64,000 bases of DNA from Halorubrum sodomense (GTDB lineage Archaea > Halobacteriota > Halobacteria > Halobacteriales > Haloferacaceae), in assembly GCF_900111935.1 (NCBI RefSeq), contig NZ_FOYN01000003.1, positions 491,800-555,799 on the forward strand, in the 5' to 3' direction. The notes below the pieces were generated by a model, which saw only the letters and a program-made list of their open reading frames with translations, had not been told where the DNA came from and did no database searches. The translations under genes were made by a program, and so were the position numbers. Below, piece by piece: positions 51,868 through 60,451 of this stretch. Position 1 is the first letter of the stretch, and the number at the start of each line of letters is the position of its first letter.

Positions 51868-52668
51868 GTGATCGAGTCACTCCTCCGAATCGACGTCGTC
51901 CTCTTCGCTCTCATCGGCGTACTCGGCGGCGCACACTGTATCGGGATGTGTGGGCCGTTAGTGACGATGTACTCGAAGCAAATGACGCCGCAGCCAGACG
52001 GCGGGACGGTGACAGCCGACGACCGGCGTGCCGGTCATCTCACGACCTACGAGGTTCGCCAGCACTTCCTGTTCAACGTCGGCCGAGCGACGACGTACGC
52101 GATTCTCGGGACCCTCTTCGGCGCGCTCGGGAGCGTCGTGTTCGTTACCGCTGACCAACTAACACCGATCGCCGATCTCCTGCGGGGTGCTGTCGGTCTC
52201 GCGGTAGGAGGGTTCATTGTGGCGACCGGCGTTCGATATGTCATTGGCGGAAGCGGAGGCGATATTCGAATACCCGGCGTCCAGCGCGTTACGTCGTGGC
52301 TCGCAACGAGAGTTCACCGGCACGTCAACAGCCCGAGTATTGTCGGTCTCGGGGCCGTCCACGCGTTTCTTCCCTGCCCGATGCTGTATCCCGCGTATCT
52401 GTTCGCCTTCGCGAGCGGCTCTCCGACCACCGGTGGAATCGCTCTCGGTGCCCTCGGTATCGGGACGATTCCGGCCGTCTTCCTCTATGGGACGACTATC
52501 CAGTCGATCGACGTTGCCCACCGGCGACGCGTTCATCGGCTACTCGGCGTGGCGTTCGTCGTGCTGGGGTACGTGCTGTTCGCGCACGGACTGGTGGCAC
52601 TCGGTGTTCACCTCCCACATCCGATGTTCCCGCATTACCAGCCCCTCGGGGGGGCGATGGGGCACTGA
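51868..52668 (+). CDS. SafE/DsbD-like copper-associated membrane protein
   Basis: Membrane protein of 266 residues with about six helices. The first helix carries GVLGGAHCIGMCGPLVTMYS, the GxHCxGMCGP signature of the COG2836/DsbD_2-like group, whose two Cys may bind or move metal. A second Cys-Pro site (VHAFLPCPMLYPAYLFA) faces it, as expected for this pseudo-symmetric fold. The C-terminus is His-rich (HLPHPMFPHYQ). Relatives sit with cytochrome oxidase or copper genes, which fits the SCO1 and nos genes that follow. The start is GTG 51868. Confidence 0.85.
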   Translation: MIESLLRIDVVLFALIGVLGGAHCIGMCGPLVTMYSKQMTPQPDGGTVTADDRRAGHLTTYEVRQHFLFNVGRATTYAILGTLFGALGSVVFVTADQLTPIADLLRGAVGLAVGGFIVATGVRYVIGGSGGDIRIPGVQRVTSWLATRVHRHVNSPSIVGLGAVHAFLPCPMLYPAYLFAFASGSPTTGGIALGALGIGTIPAVFLYGTTIQSIDVAHRRRVHRLLGVAFVVLGYVLFAHGLVALGVHLPHPMFPHYQPLGGAMGH

Positions 52669-52773
52669 CCGAGCACTGGATCCTTTTCGCTGGCTCGATA
52701 CAGGCGATGGGTTCCAATCAACAACTACGATGCGGAAAACGACGGTAGCTGGCCTCCCTGAACCAAAGAGCTG

Positions 52774-53460
52774 TCACTCAGTTGCCACTCTTTCGAGGTC
52801 GTCGACGAGCCGTTCGATGTCGGTTCGCGGTCCCCGAGCGTACGCCCGCTCGATGATCCCCTGCTTATTGGCGAGAATGATGAGCCCGTAGTGCGGGAAA
52901 CGATACTCCAGACTCTCGACATCGTCTGCGGGTCGCTTCTCGATCTCCAGACCGAAGTGCTCGTCGTGTATCTCTCGGGCCCGCTCGTAGGTCTCTGGGC
53001 GGAGGAAGTGCCAGTTACCCGCGTCGAAGTCGACCCCCTGCTGGCCGGCGTACTCGCGGAGGGCCTCGGCGGTGTCACGCTCGGGGTCGAACGTGGTGGG
53101 GAGAAACGCGACCCGGTCGCCGTACCCCTCCTCGGCGGCGGCCTCCTGCCCGCGACGGAGTCGGAGAATGAGCGCGGGACACACCCCGTCCGGACAGTTG
53201 GTGTAAAATGACGTCCACAGCACCGCGCGCTCCCCCTCGAACTGGGCCGTCGATATCTCCTCGCCGTGGATCGGGTCGGGGACGGTGAAATCGGGCATAT
53301 TGTCACCGTAGCTCGGGAATGACGCCTCGCTGAGGTCCCGCTCCGGCGGTCCGAGAACGGTTCCTTCGGCGCCACTACTGCCAAGGACACCAAGACAACC
53401 GGCAGTGCCGGCGGTGACTCCCGCGAGGCCGGCTGTTTTACAGAAACTCCGTCGGTCCAT
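52774..53460 (-). CDS. SCO1/SenC-like copper chaperone lipoprotein
   Basis: Thioredoxin-fold copper protein of 228 residues, exported by a Tat-type signal with lipobox (DRRSFCKTAGLAGVTAGTAGCLG, Cys22). The metal motif is TNCPDGVCP, a CX4C spacing; the classical SCO1 motif CPDVCP has CX3C. The third ligand His is in YRFPHYGLIIL near residue 195. It likely delivers copper to an oxidase or to the nos system. It faces the SafE-like gene convergently. Confidence 0.88.
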   Translation of the reverse strand: MDRRSFCKTAGLAGVTAGTAGCLGVLGSSGAEGTVLGPPERDLSEASFPSYGDNMPDFTVPDPIHGEEISTAQFEGERAVLWTSFYTNCPDGVCPALILRLRRGQEAAAEEGYGDRVAFLPTTFDPERDTAEALREYAGQQGVDFDAGNWHFLRPETYERAREIHDEHFGLEIEKRPADDVESLEYRFPHYGLIILANKQGIIERAYARGPRTDIERLVDDLERVATE

Positions 53461-53556
53461 GCGCTCACGTATCGGTCCCGCGGTCTTGAGGTATCTGGTG
53501 TGACCCTCGAACGCGCCACTCGCGTCCGATCCGGGCGGGTTCGGCCAGTCCGCTCC

Positions 53557-54060
53557 TCATTCGAAGAGGCTGTCGACGGTCCGAATGAACCGGTCGACGA
53601 GCCGGTCCGGCAGCGAGGGCGACACCGCCTCAAGCAGTTCATCCGTGCGGTCCGGGCGGGCCAGCGTGATCGTCATCGGGCGGTCGTCGGACTTCGTGAC
53701 GATTCCAGCGTCGCTGAGGTTCGAGACGTGCCACGAGACCGTGCTCCGCGCGAGGTCCAACTCTGTAGTTAGGGTTTCCGGGCGAAGGGGACCGTCCGCA
53801 TGGAGCCGCAGTACGATCTCGCGGGCGGTCTCACGTCGAAGGAACGCGAGCGCGCGCCGTTCCCACGGGTCGAAGGCAGGGTCGAAGTAGTGAGTTCGAC
53901 CAGCGATTCGTTCGACGACCAACTCCTCGTCGTTCACCAGCCGTCGGAGGTGATACTGCGCCTGTCCGGTGGCGATGTCCAGGTCGCGTTCCACCCGGTT
54001 GAAGTGGACGCCGGGCGTCTCGCGGACGTGTCGTCGCACCCGATCCCTGGTCGTCGCCAT
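53557..54060 (-). CDS. Double winged-helix transcriptional regulator
   Basis: Protein of 167 residues with two winged-helix units. The first (about 4-60) reads RDRVRRHVRETPGVHFNRVE and TGQAQYHLRRLVNDEELVVE; the second (about 78-135) reads REIVLRLHADGPLRPETLTT and ARSTVSWHVSNLSDAGIVTK. This is the ArsR/MarR-like pattern common in halophiles. ATG 54060 has a TTTTATTT TATA element about 36 nt upstream. It is divergent from the small membrane gene at 54135, a pairing often seen for such regulators. Confidence 0.85.
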   Translation of the reverse strand: MATTRDRVRRHVRETPGVHFNRVERDLDIATGQAQYHLRRLVNDEELVVERIAGRTHYFDPAFDPWERRALAFLRRETAREIVLRLHADGPLRPETLTTELDLARSTVSWHVSNLSDAGIVTKSDDRPMTITLARPDRTDELLEAVSPSLPDRLVDRFIRTVDSLFE

Positions 54061-54134
54061 CCTGAGTGTTCGCCCGTAATCGACTGAGAAATAAAACCTG
54101 TCGGGGCGTTCCACTCGCCCGGGAACCGTCACCC

Positions 54135-54533
54135 GTGTCTTCTTATCACCCCCAACGCATACTGGCCGGTGTCGTGATCGCATCGCTCATCTCGCGGGTC
54201 GTCCTCCCGGCGCTCGTGCCACTCACCGTCCAGGGGTCGCCCGTGCTGCTGGCCGTCATCGCGTGCGCCGGGATCGGAACCGGTGCGCTGTTTCTCGTGA
54301 GTCTCGTCGCGTATCGACGCCGCCGGACCGGCCGGTACCGACTGATCAGCGCCGCGGTCGGCGTGCTCGTTCTGCGGTCGCTGGTCGGTGCCGGGACCGT
54401 GTTGGGGATCGTCCCGATGCCGGTTCACCACTTCGTCGAACACAGCCTCGATTTCCTGATCGCCGCGATGGTTCTCTACGCCGTGTACGCGTACGCGCCG
54501 GGCTCGCTGAATGACAGCGCCACCGCGGACTGA
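54135..54533 (+). CDS. Small membrane protein, DUF7521-like
   Basis: Protein of 132 residues with four hydrophobic helices (ILAGVVIASLISRVVLPALV, VLLAVIACAGIGTGALFLVS, and two more). YRRRRTGRYRLISAAVGVLV and the final VLYAVYAYAP resemble the haloarchaeal DUF7521 group, usually next to winged-helix regulators as here. GTG 54135 is preferred; a GTG at 54066 would overlap the shared promoter. It may act as the membrane partner or sensor of the regulator. Confidence 0.65.
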   Translation: MSSYHPQRILAGVVIASLISRVVLPALVPLTVQGSPVLLAVIACAGIGTGALFLVSLVAYRRRRTGRYRLISAAVGVLVLRSLVGAGTVLGIVPMPVHHFVEHSLDFLIAAMVLYAVYAYAPGSLNDSATAD

Positions 54534-54614
54534 CTCGATCAGACCCGATCGTGATTGTGCCCGCGCTGCGGCAATCAGTGACCGCCTCCCTCCCGGTCCG
54601 TCCGGTTCGTCCGC

Positions 54615-55187
54615 TCAGTTTCCCGATTGCCGGATCCCTTCGATCAGGGTGCGGTCGATCGCTTCGTAGCCGAACATCTGGCCGCCGTGCGTGTCGATGA
54701 ACGACTGGGCCTCCGCTTGGTCCGAGAACGGGTGGAGCGCCGGGCCCATTCCACCCATCACGTCGCTTTCGGCGACGTAGATGAGATCGGTCGCGTCGGC
54801 GAACGTCTCCGGTGCCGTCGGCGACGGCATTCGCGGCGACCCGTCGCGCTGCCGCACGGTGTAGTCGACGCGCGAGAAGTCGGTCACGTAGACGACGAGC
54901 GGCTCCCAGCCGCGGTCCAGCCGATTGAAGTGGTAGGGAAAGAGGCTGTGGACGAGGGTGTGGAACCACGCCGGGTTGCCCTCGTCCCGCGGATCGGCGT
55001 CTCGATAGAATATCTGCCCGTTCGCGCCGCCGTGGGGGCCGATCGCCATCCCGTGATCGGTGTCGAACTTTCCCTCGAGATCCACCGGATCGGGGAGCGC
55101 TTCCTCGGAGGCGCTCCCGCCGAGACAGCCCGCGAGTCCGGTGACCGCACCGCCGATCCCGGCGGCGACGACGCGGCGTCGGTTCAT
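54615..55187 (-). CDS. nosL: NosL-like copper lipoprotein
   Basis: Protein of 190 residues. A signal with lipobox (RRRVVAAGIGGAVTGLAGCLG) anchors it outside the membrane. The NosL part includes DLIYVAESDVMGGMGPALHP and the following SDQAEAQSFIDTHGGQMFGY; Met and His residues there can bind Cu(I), which NosL brings to N2O reductase. The ATG follows a GATATGA element by about 29 nt. It lies 136 nt after nosY and is probably a separate unit. Confidence 0.88.
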   Translation of the reverse strand: MNRRRVVAAGIGGAVTGLAGCLGGSASEEALPDPVDLEGKFDTDHGMAIGPHGGANGQIFYRDADPRDEGNPAWFHTLVHSLFPYHFNRLDRGWEPLVVYVTDFSRVDYTVRQRDGSPRMPSPTAPETFADATDLIYVAESDVMGGMGPALHPFSDQAEAQSFIDTHGGQMFGYEAIDRTLIEGIRQSGN

Positions 55188-55322
55188 ACTCACGTGTACG
55201 CTCACCCGATCATATCCGTTCTGGTGGGAACGTCGAATTTGCCTCACGCAACGATTGGGTGCGTTGATGCCGCGAAGGGAACGGACGACTCGAATTCCGA
55301 TACGATCCGGCGACCGGATTCC

Positions 55323-56204
55323 TCACTCCGCGAACCGGAATCGGCTCCGTTCGATTACGGTACTCACGCGCTCCCGGAAGGCGAGCGTTCCGACCGAGGC
55401 GAGGCTTCCGAAGAGCGTCCACCCCGCAAGCGAGCCGACCGCCCGGCCGACGTCGACGACGTTCCCCTCCTGCGCGAACGAAACGCCGATCACGGTCTCG
55501 AAGACGAGCCCGCGGAAGGCTCCGTTCGGCGTGAGCGCGGCTCGTCCGGCGACCGCCGACGGGTCGGCACCGGCCATCAGCGACTGAATGAGCGCCAGGT
55601 CGCCCCCGAGCGTTCCGGCGAGGAACGCGAGGACCGCGACCGCGGCCGCGCCCCGCCGGCTCGTCGCTGCCGCCGACACCCACATCGACAGGGCGAGGAA
55701 CGCCGCTCCGAACAGCGTGATCAGTGCGAGAAAACGGACGTACAGCAGCGGCGAGTCGACGCCCGCGTGGGTCGCGAAGATTCCGGTGTCAGGGGCGGCG
55801 GTCACCCAGACGTAGCCGCCGATCACGGCGAATGGGAGGCCGACGACCGCAACCAACGCGACCAGCCGTGCAAGTAGGACGCCGACGACGTAGCCCGCGA
55901 CGCCAACTGAATGCGTCCGGATCACGGCGAACTCGCCGCTGACCGCGTCCGCCAACAGCGCCCGATACCCCAGCACGACCGCGAGCAGCGGCACCAGCAG
56001 CTCGGCCGGCAGGAGGAGGTCGACAACCGCCGGAACGAACCCCGTCGCGCCACCGCCGCCGACGGCGACCAGAAGCCAGAGCACGGCGAGTAAGCCGACC
56101 CCCAGGACGCCGTAGCCGGGCGTGCGCAGGACTGTCGCAAGCTCTCGCCGGAACACGGTCCCTGCGCCGGCAAACGCGTCGGTCACGCCGAGATCCGCGG
56201 TCAT
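55323..56204 (-). CDS. nosY: Nos ABC transporter permease
   Basis: Membrane protein of 293 residues with about six helices. It begins with VFRRELATVLRTPGYGVLGV, typical of ABC-2 permeases, and contains AELLVPLLAVVLGYRALLAD and FRGLVFETVIGVSF. NosY works with NosF and NosD in maturation of the copper centre of N2O reductase. The start overlaps the nosF stop by 4 nt (ATGA). Confidence 0.88.
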   Translation of the reverse strand: MTADLGVTDAFAGAGTVFRRELATVLRTPGYGVLGVGLLAVLWLLVAVGGGGATGFVPAVVDLLLPAELLVPLLAVVLGYRALLADAVSGEFAVIRTHSVGVAGYVVGVLLARLVALVAVVGLPFAVIGGYVWVTAAPDTGIFATHAGVDSPLLYVRFLALITLFGAAFLALSMWVSAAATSRRGAAAVAVLAFLAGTLGGDLALIQSLMAGADPSAVAGRAALTPNGAFRGLVFETVIGVSFAQEGNVVDVGRAVGSLAGWTLFGSLASVGTLAFRERVSTVIERSRFRFAE

Positions 56205-57073
56205 CGTTCGGATACCCCCGTCACGTGGACATCGCGGTCGCCGTCGTCGCCGGGCCCGTTTCGCTTGTCTTCGGCCGCCGCACCACTTCTCGCTGGGTCT
56301 GCGTCGTCGTCGGTCCCGGACAGGGTAGCGTCGCGTCCCGCGGCCTCGTACAGCGCCGTGGTCGTGTCGACGCCGTACTCGTCGCGGAGGGCGTCGAGGT
56401 CCCCGGCGGCCGCGACCCGTCCGCGGGCGAGCATGACGACGCGATCAGCGTGGGCATCGACGAGGTCGAGATTGTGTGTACTCACGACGACCGTCACGTC
56501 GTCGGTCGCGTGGGCGGCCGCAGTCCGGAACGCCCGCTCGCGCATTCCGGGGTCGAGCCCGCTGGCCGGCTCGTCGAGCACGACGAGCGGCGGATCGCCC
56601 AACATCGCCTGTGCGATGCCGAGCAGCCGCTGCATTCCGCCCGAGAGATCCTCGACCGGTCTGTCGGCGGCGTCCGACAGTCCGACCGACGCGAGCGCGG
56701 CGTCGGGGTCTCCGTCGACCAGTCGCGCGTAGAACGCGAGCGTTTCCCGAGCGGTGAACCCCTCCCGGAACGGGACCCGCTGGGGGAGGTAACCGATCGA
56801 CTTCCCACTCCCGTCCTCGACGTTCGGCCGTCGGATCTCCCCGGTGATCGGGGGAACAGTTCCTGCGAGCGCACCGAGCAGCGTGGACTTTCCGGAGCCA
56901 TTCGGGCCGATCACCACGGTGAGTCCCGGCCCGAACGCGAGTGACACCGAATCAAGCACCGGCACGCCGCCGTACGTCCGGGTGAGGTCGTCGACGACCA
57001 CGCGATCTGGTTTAGCGCCGTCGACCGCCGACCCGGCATCGGGCGTCCCCTCCGTCGACGAGCGCTCGGTCAT
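56201..57073 (-). CDS. nosF: Nos ABC transporter ATP-binding protein
   Basis: ATPase of 290 residues. Walker A is VVIGPNGSGKSTLLGALAG near residue 55, the Q-loop is GYLPQRVPF, the signature is VEDLSGGMQRLLGIAQ near 145, Walker B is PLVVLDEPASGLDPG near 165, and the H-loop is VVSTHNLDL. The C-terminal 50 residues are acidic linker. It overlaps nosD and nosY by 4 nt each, so the operon is nosD-nosF-nosY. Confidence 0.93.
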   Translation of the reverse strand: MTERSSTEGTPDAGSAVDGAKPDRVVVDDLTRTYGGVPVLDSVSLAFGPGLTVVIGPNGSGKSTLLGALAGTVPPITGEIRRPNVEDGSGKSIGYLPQRVPFREGFTARETLAFYARLVDGDPDAALASVGLSDAADRPVEDLSGGMQRLLGIAQAMLGDPPLVVLDEPASGLDPGMRERAFRTAAAHATDDVTVVVSTHNLDLVDAHADRVVMLARGRVAAAGDLDALRDEYGVDTTTALYEAAGRDATLSGTDDDADPARSGAAAEDKRNGPGDDGDRDVHVTGVSER

Positions 57074-59169
57074 GGAGACGCCTCCTCGACCGCTGCCCGT
57101 TCGTTCGGCTCGGTACCCCAGTTCGGTCGCGTTGCGTTTCGGTCGTCCGCGGTCATGGGTCGGTCGTCGAGTTGCCGAGCAGCATGGCCGCGGTTATCGA
57201 TCTGCGCCCGCCAGTCGGCGTGGACCGCCGTCCCGTTCGGGTCCGCGGCCGCCGCGATCCGATCGGGAGCGTACGGCTCCGGCGCCGGTGCCGGATCGAT
57301 GATACTCCCAGAACGCGCTCCCGCGACGGTGCCACGGAGTCGTTCGAGAAGTTCGTTCACCGGCGACTCGCGGAGCGCGGCGACGGCGGGTTCCCGGTGG
57401 AGCGCGGCGTCGATCGGCCACGTCGGGCGGTAGGCGCGCTCGCCCGGCTCGTGGAGTCCCGCGTTCGCTCCCTCCCAGTAGTTGCCGCAGTCGCCGTCGG
57501 CCCACACGCGTAGCGGTCCTGCTCCCGCCCCGGCGTGGTGGTCATTCCCCACAAAGTCGTTCGCGACCACGCGGCTCGCGGGCACGACCGTCGTCGCTCG
57601 GGCGCCCACCTCGTTGTCCACGACGACGTTGTGCTCGTACAGCGAGCCGCGGGAGCTGGTCGAAAATCCCAGACCGTTGTGTGCGAGCGTGTTGTAACCG
57701 ATGTACGTCAGCGTGCCGGATGACTGTATCCCGGCCGCCGAGCCGCGGACATCGTTGCCGACGATCGCGTTGCGGGCTGGCCGGGTCATCACCGTGATCC
57801 CCGCGAAGATCTCATCTCGGAACGAGTTGTCCGCGATCAGGGCGTCGCCGGTGTACATGAGATGGACGCCGTAGCGGTTCCGTCTGAACGTCGAGTTCCT
57901 GACGATCGACCCGTCGGCGCGGTGGAGGTAGATCCCGTCGCGACCGTTCGTGAACGTCCCGTTGGTGACCGTCACCCGGGACTCCATCCCGGTGATTCCC
58001 ATGAAGCCGTCGTCCCACTCGCCCGTTCCGTTGACCTCGATATCACGGATCACCGCGTCCGATCCGTCCCGCAGGAGAACGCCGCTCGCGTTCGTATCGA
58101 TCGCCACGTCGTCTATGAACAACCCCGGCGCGTTGAGTCCGCGGATCCCGGCGTCGCCGTAGCCGTATCCGAGTTGGATGTTCGTGTCCCACGACTCCGT
58201 CTCGCTTCCTTGCGCGGCCTCTTCGGCCCGTCGTCGGGCCGCTTCGGGATCCCGGGTCCGATTACCGGTGCCGTCGATCGTCAGTCCTGTGACCGCGACG
58301 TTCGGAGCCCGGACGGTGATCACCGAACCGTTCCCGCCGCCGCTGACGTGTGCGCCTTCGCCGGCGATCGTGAGGGGTTTCGTGACGTTGATCCGCTCCT
58401 CGTAGGATCCAGGCGGCACGACGACCGTCGTGTTCGGCGGGGCCGCGTCGACCGCGGCCGAAATCGTCTCGGCGTCCGCACCGACGGTTACCGAGACGGG
58501 GCGGTCGGCGGTTCGCTCCGCGGCCGTGACCCGTCTGTCCGCCACCTCCCACCGTTCCGGTGCCATCGCCCGCGCGACCGCCCCGGAGTCGACGTCGAAC
58601 GACCGCGTCTGAAGCTCCGCCCAATCGACGGTTTCCCCGCCGTGACTCCCGGTGAACGCCGTTGCCGCGTCCCGAGAGGCAAACGGGATGACCGTCTCGC
58701 CGGCGGGCGTCCGAGCCTCGCTGCCGACGACGTAGACCGCTTCCCGGGCGGGCGTCCACGACGACGGTCTCGATTCGGCCGCCGTGAACAACCCCGTCTC
58801 AGTCGTCCCCGGTTCGGTTCCGTCGAAGGTTTCGACGTACGCGACGAGCGGATAGCCGAACCGACGTTCGGTGTCGCCATCGTCGAGTCGATCGACGAAG
58901 GATTCGACGCCGTTGTATCCGATGACGTACTGAAGCTGCGAGTAAAACACCTGAACGCGCGGGATTCGGCCCGAGTCGGACATTAGCGAGTCCGTCTCCG
59001 TAGACAGCCCGAGCTCGACGGTATCATCGTACGCGACGGGGTCGGGCGCGTTCGCCGCAGGGTCGGAGAGAAACGCTCCGGCGACGACGAGCCCGCCGAT
59101 GGCCGCGAATACGGCAACCCAGGCAAGCACAGCCCGCGATCGGTCGCTGTACGGGTCGAGAATCGCCAC
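57070..59169 (-). CDS. nosD: NosD copper-maturation protein with N-terminal NosL-like region
   Basis: Exported protein of 699 residues. A membrane segment near the N-terminus (AVLAWVAVFAAIGGLVVAGA) acts as signal or anchor. Residues about 60-200 resemble NosL: VYVVGSEARTPAGETVIPFA, then SRDAATAFTGSHGGETVDWA. The rest is a right-handed beta-helix of CASH repeats (VVVPPGSYEERINVTKPLTI, NSTFRRNRYGVHLMYTGDAL, SSGTLTYIGYNTLAHNGLGF), the NosD core. The start is GTG 59169 with GATATATC about 30 nt upstream; longer frames upstream are not protein-like. It is the first gene of nosDFY, but nosZ is not in the window. Confidence 0.88.
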   Translation of the reverse strand: MAILDPYSDRSRAVLAWVAVFAAIGGLVVAGAFLSDPAANAPDPVAYDDTVELGLSTETDSLMSDSGRIPRVQVFYSQLQYVIGYNGVESFVDRLDDGDTERRFGYPLVAYVETFDGTEPGTTETGLFTAAESRPSSWTPAREAVYVVGSEARTPAGETVIPFASRDAATAFTGSHGGETVDWAELQTRSFDVDSGAVARAMAPERWEVADRRVTAAERTADRPVSVTVGADAETISAAVDAAPPNTTVVVPPGSYEERINVTKPLTIAGEGAHVSGGGNGSVITVRAPNVAVTGLTIDGTGNRTRDPEAARRRAEEAAQGSETESWDTNIQLGYGYGDAGIRGLNAPGLFIDDVAIDTNASGVLLRDGSDAVIRDIEVNGTGEWDDGFMGITGMESRVTVTNGTFTNGRDGIYLHRADGSIVRNSTFRRNRYGVHLMYTGDALIADNSFRDEIFAGITVMTRPARNAIVGNDVRGSAAGIQSSGTLTYIGYNTLAHNGLGFSTSSRGSLYEHNVVVDNEVGARATTVVPASRVVANDFVGNDHHAGAGAGPLRVWADGDCGNYWEGANAGLHEPGERAYRPTWPIDAALHREPAVAALRESPVNELLERLRGTVAGARSGSIIDPAPAPEPYAPDRIAAAADPNGTAVHADWRAQIDNRGHAARQLDDRPMTADDRNATRPNWGTEPNERAAVEEASP

Positions 59170-59190
59170 GGAACAGGTACGCGTCGTCGG

Positions 59191-59200
59191 GATATATCTG
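59191..59200 (-). promoter_or_regulatory. TATA element CAGATATATC for nosDFY
   Basis: CAGATATATC on the minus strand begins 31 nt before GTG 59169 and decides that start. Confidence 0.6.
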
Positions 59201-59523
59201 ATCTGGTTCGATTTTCGAATCTCGGTGTGAATTGTCTCATCGCAAAATCGGGTCTCCAGCACCGAACGAGAGGTATTCGACCAGATGGACGAAGACGGTC
59301 GTGGCCGTGGAATCGTCTGCCGTCCACGTCGAAAGGGGATCGCGTCCGACGCGGTTCCTGTACTGTGTGTCGACGCGGCCGCGAGTTTTCGTATAGCGAT
59401 ATATGATACATACGTTCGAATCAGAACAGATATGCGTCGTTCGTTACCCGACAGAATTTGCGGCCGCCGGCCGATCGGAAGGACTCCGGAATAATTACCC
59501 CCGCCGAATCCGCAGCGACGCTC
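59201..59523. other. AT-richer intergenic region between nosD and MBL gene
   Basis: Contains GTATAGCGATATATGATAC near 59391-59410 and GGAATAATTACC (59488-59499), the latter about 35 nt before ATG 59524 and the likely promoter of the hydrolase gene. A 69-codon frame at 59285 has no credible start signal or composition, so no gene is claimed. Confidence 0.5.
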
Positions 59524-60357
59524 ATGGTCGACTCCGACTGGGGCGACTGGCTGCCGCGCGCTGTCGCGGCCGCCGACCCCGACACGGTGGCGCTGTGGTA
59601 CCTGGGCTGTAACGGCTTCGCGGTCAAGGGGAGCGGGGGGACCGTCCTCTGGATCGACCCGTACGTCGGGACCGGCGACCCGCCGCGGACGGTCCGGATG
59701 ATCCCGATCCCCTTCGATCCCGCCGACGTCAACGTCGCGGACGCGGTGCTGGCAACCCACGAGCACACGGACCACGTTCACGGCCCCTCACAGGCCCCGA
59801 TTCTCGAGAACACGGACGCCGACCTCGTCGCGCCCGACGACTCGCTCGCGGTCGCGCGAGAGGAGGAGCGGTGGACCGACGAGTACGCGGTGAGCGAGGC
59901 CGCCTTCACGGAGGTGACGGAGGGCGACGAACTGCGGATCGGCGAGTTCACCGTCCACGTCGTCGAAACGCACGACACGGACGCGACACATCCCGTCGGC
60001 TACGTGATCGAACACGAGGCGGGGACGGTGTTCCACGCCGGCGACAGCAAGCCTTCCCCGTCGTTCACCGAGCTCGCCGAGCGGTTCGACATCGACCTCG
60101 GAATCCTCGCGTTCGGCTCCGAGGGGACGATTCCCGACGGGGAGACGGGCGAACCGGTCCGGACGAAGTGGTACAGCGACGAAAACGAGATCAGCGCGGC
60201 CGCGAACGACCTCGGGCTCGACCGGCTGGTGCCGACTCACTGGGACATGTGGAAGGGGCTGACCGCCGACCCGACCGCGCTCCACGACCACGTTCGGAGC
60301 TATGAGTCGCCGGACCAGCTCGAAGTCGTCGAGATCGGCGACCGGATCGACCTCTAA
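59524..60357 (+). CDS. MBL-fold metal-dependent hydrolase (UlaG-like)
   Basis: Protein of 277 residues. Metallo-beta-lactamase motifs: LGCNGFAVKGSGGTVLWIDP near residue 28, ATHEHTDHVHGP (the HxHxDH site) near 80, GTVFHAGDSKP near 165, and PTHWDMWKG near 240. It matches the UlaG/L-ascorbate-6-phosphate lactonase-like subgroup in plan. The substrate is unknown. It stands alone with its own promoter. Confidence 0.9.
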   Translation: MVDSDWGDWLPRAVAAADPDTVALWYLGCNGFAVKGSGGTVLWIDPYVGTGDPPRTVRMIPIPFDPADVNVADAVLATHEHTDHVHGPSQAPILENTDADLVAPDDSLAVAREEERWTDEYAVSEAAFTEVTEGDELRIGEFTVHVVETHDTDATHPVGYVIEHEAGTVFHAGDSKPSPSFTELAERFDIDLGILAFGSEGTIPDGETGEPVRTKWYSDENEISAAANDLGLDRLVPTHWDMWKGLTADPTALHDHVRSYESPDQLEVVEIGDRIDL

Positions 60358-60451
60358 ACGGGAGTCGAGCGGCCGTTTTCGCGGGATTTCGGTTATCAAC
60401 CACGAAACGCGGCCCGTGGAATTTAAACCCCTGCTCCGGGACCGTGCGGGT

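Noticed and set aside
59285-59494. A 69-codon plus-strand frame between nosD and the MBL gene
   Set aside because: Runs through the promoter regions of both neighbours and has basic, non-haloarchaeal composition.
57070-59781. Longer nosD start at 59781
   Set aside because: Upstream residues are not protein-like and would cross the MBL gene start; GTG 59169 has a TATA element at the right distance.
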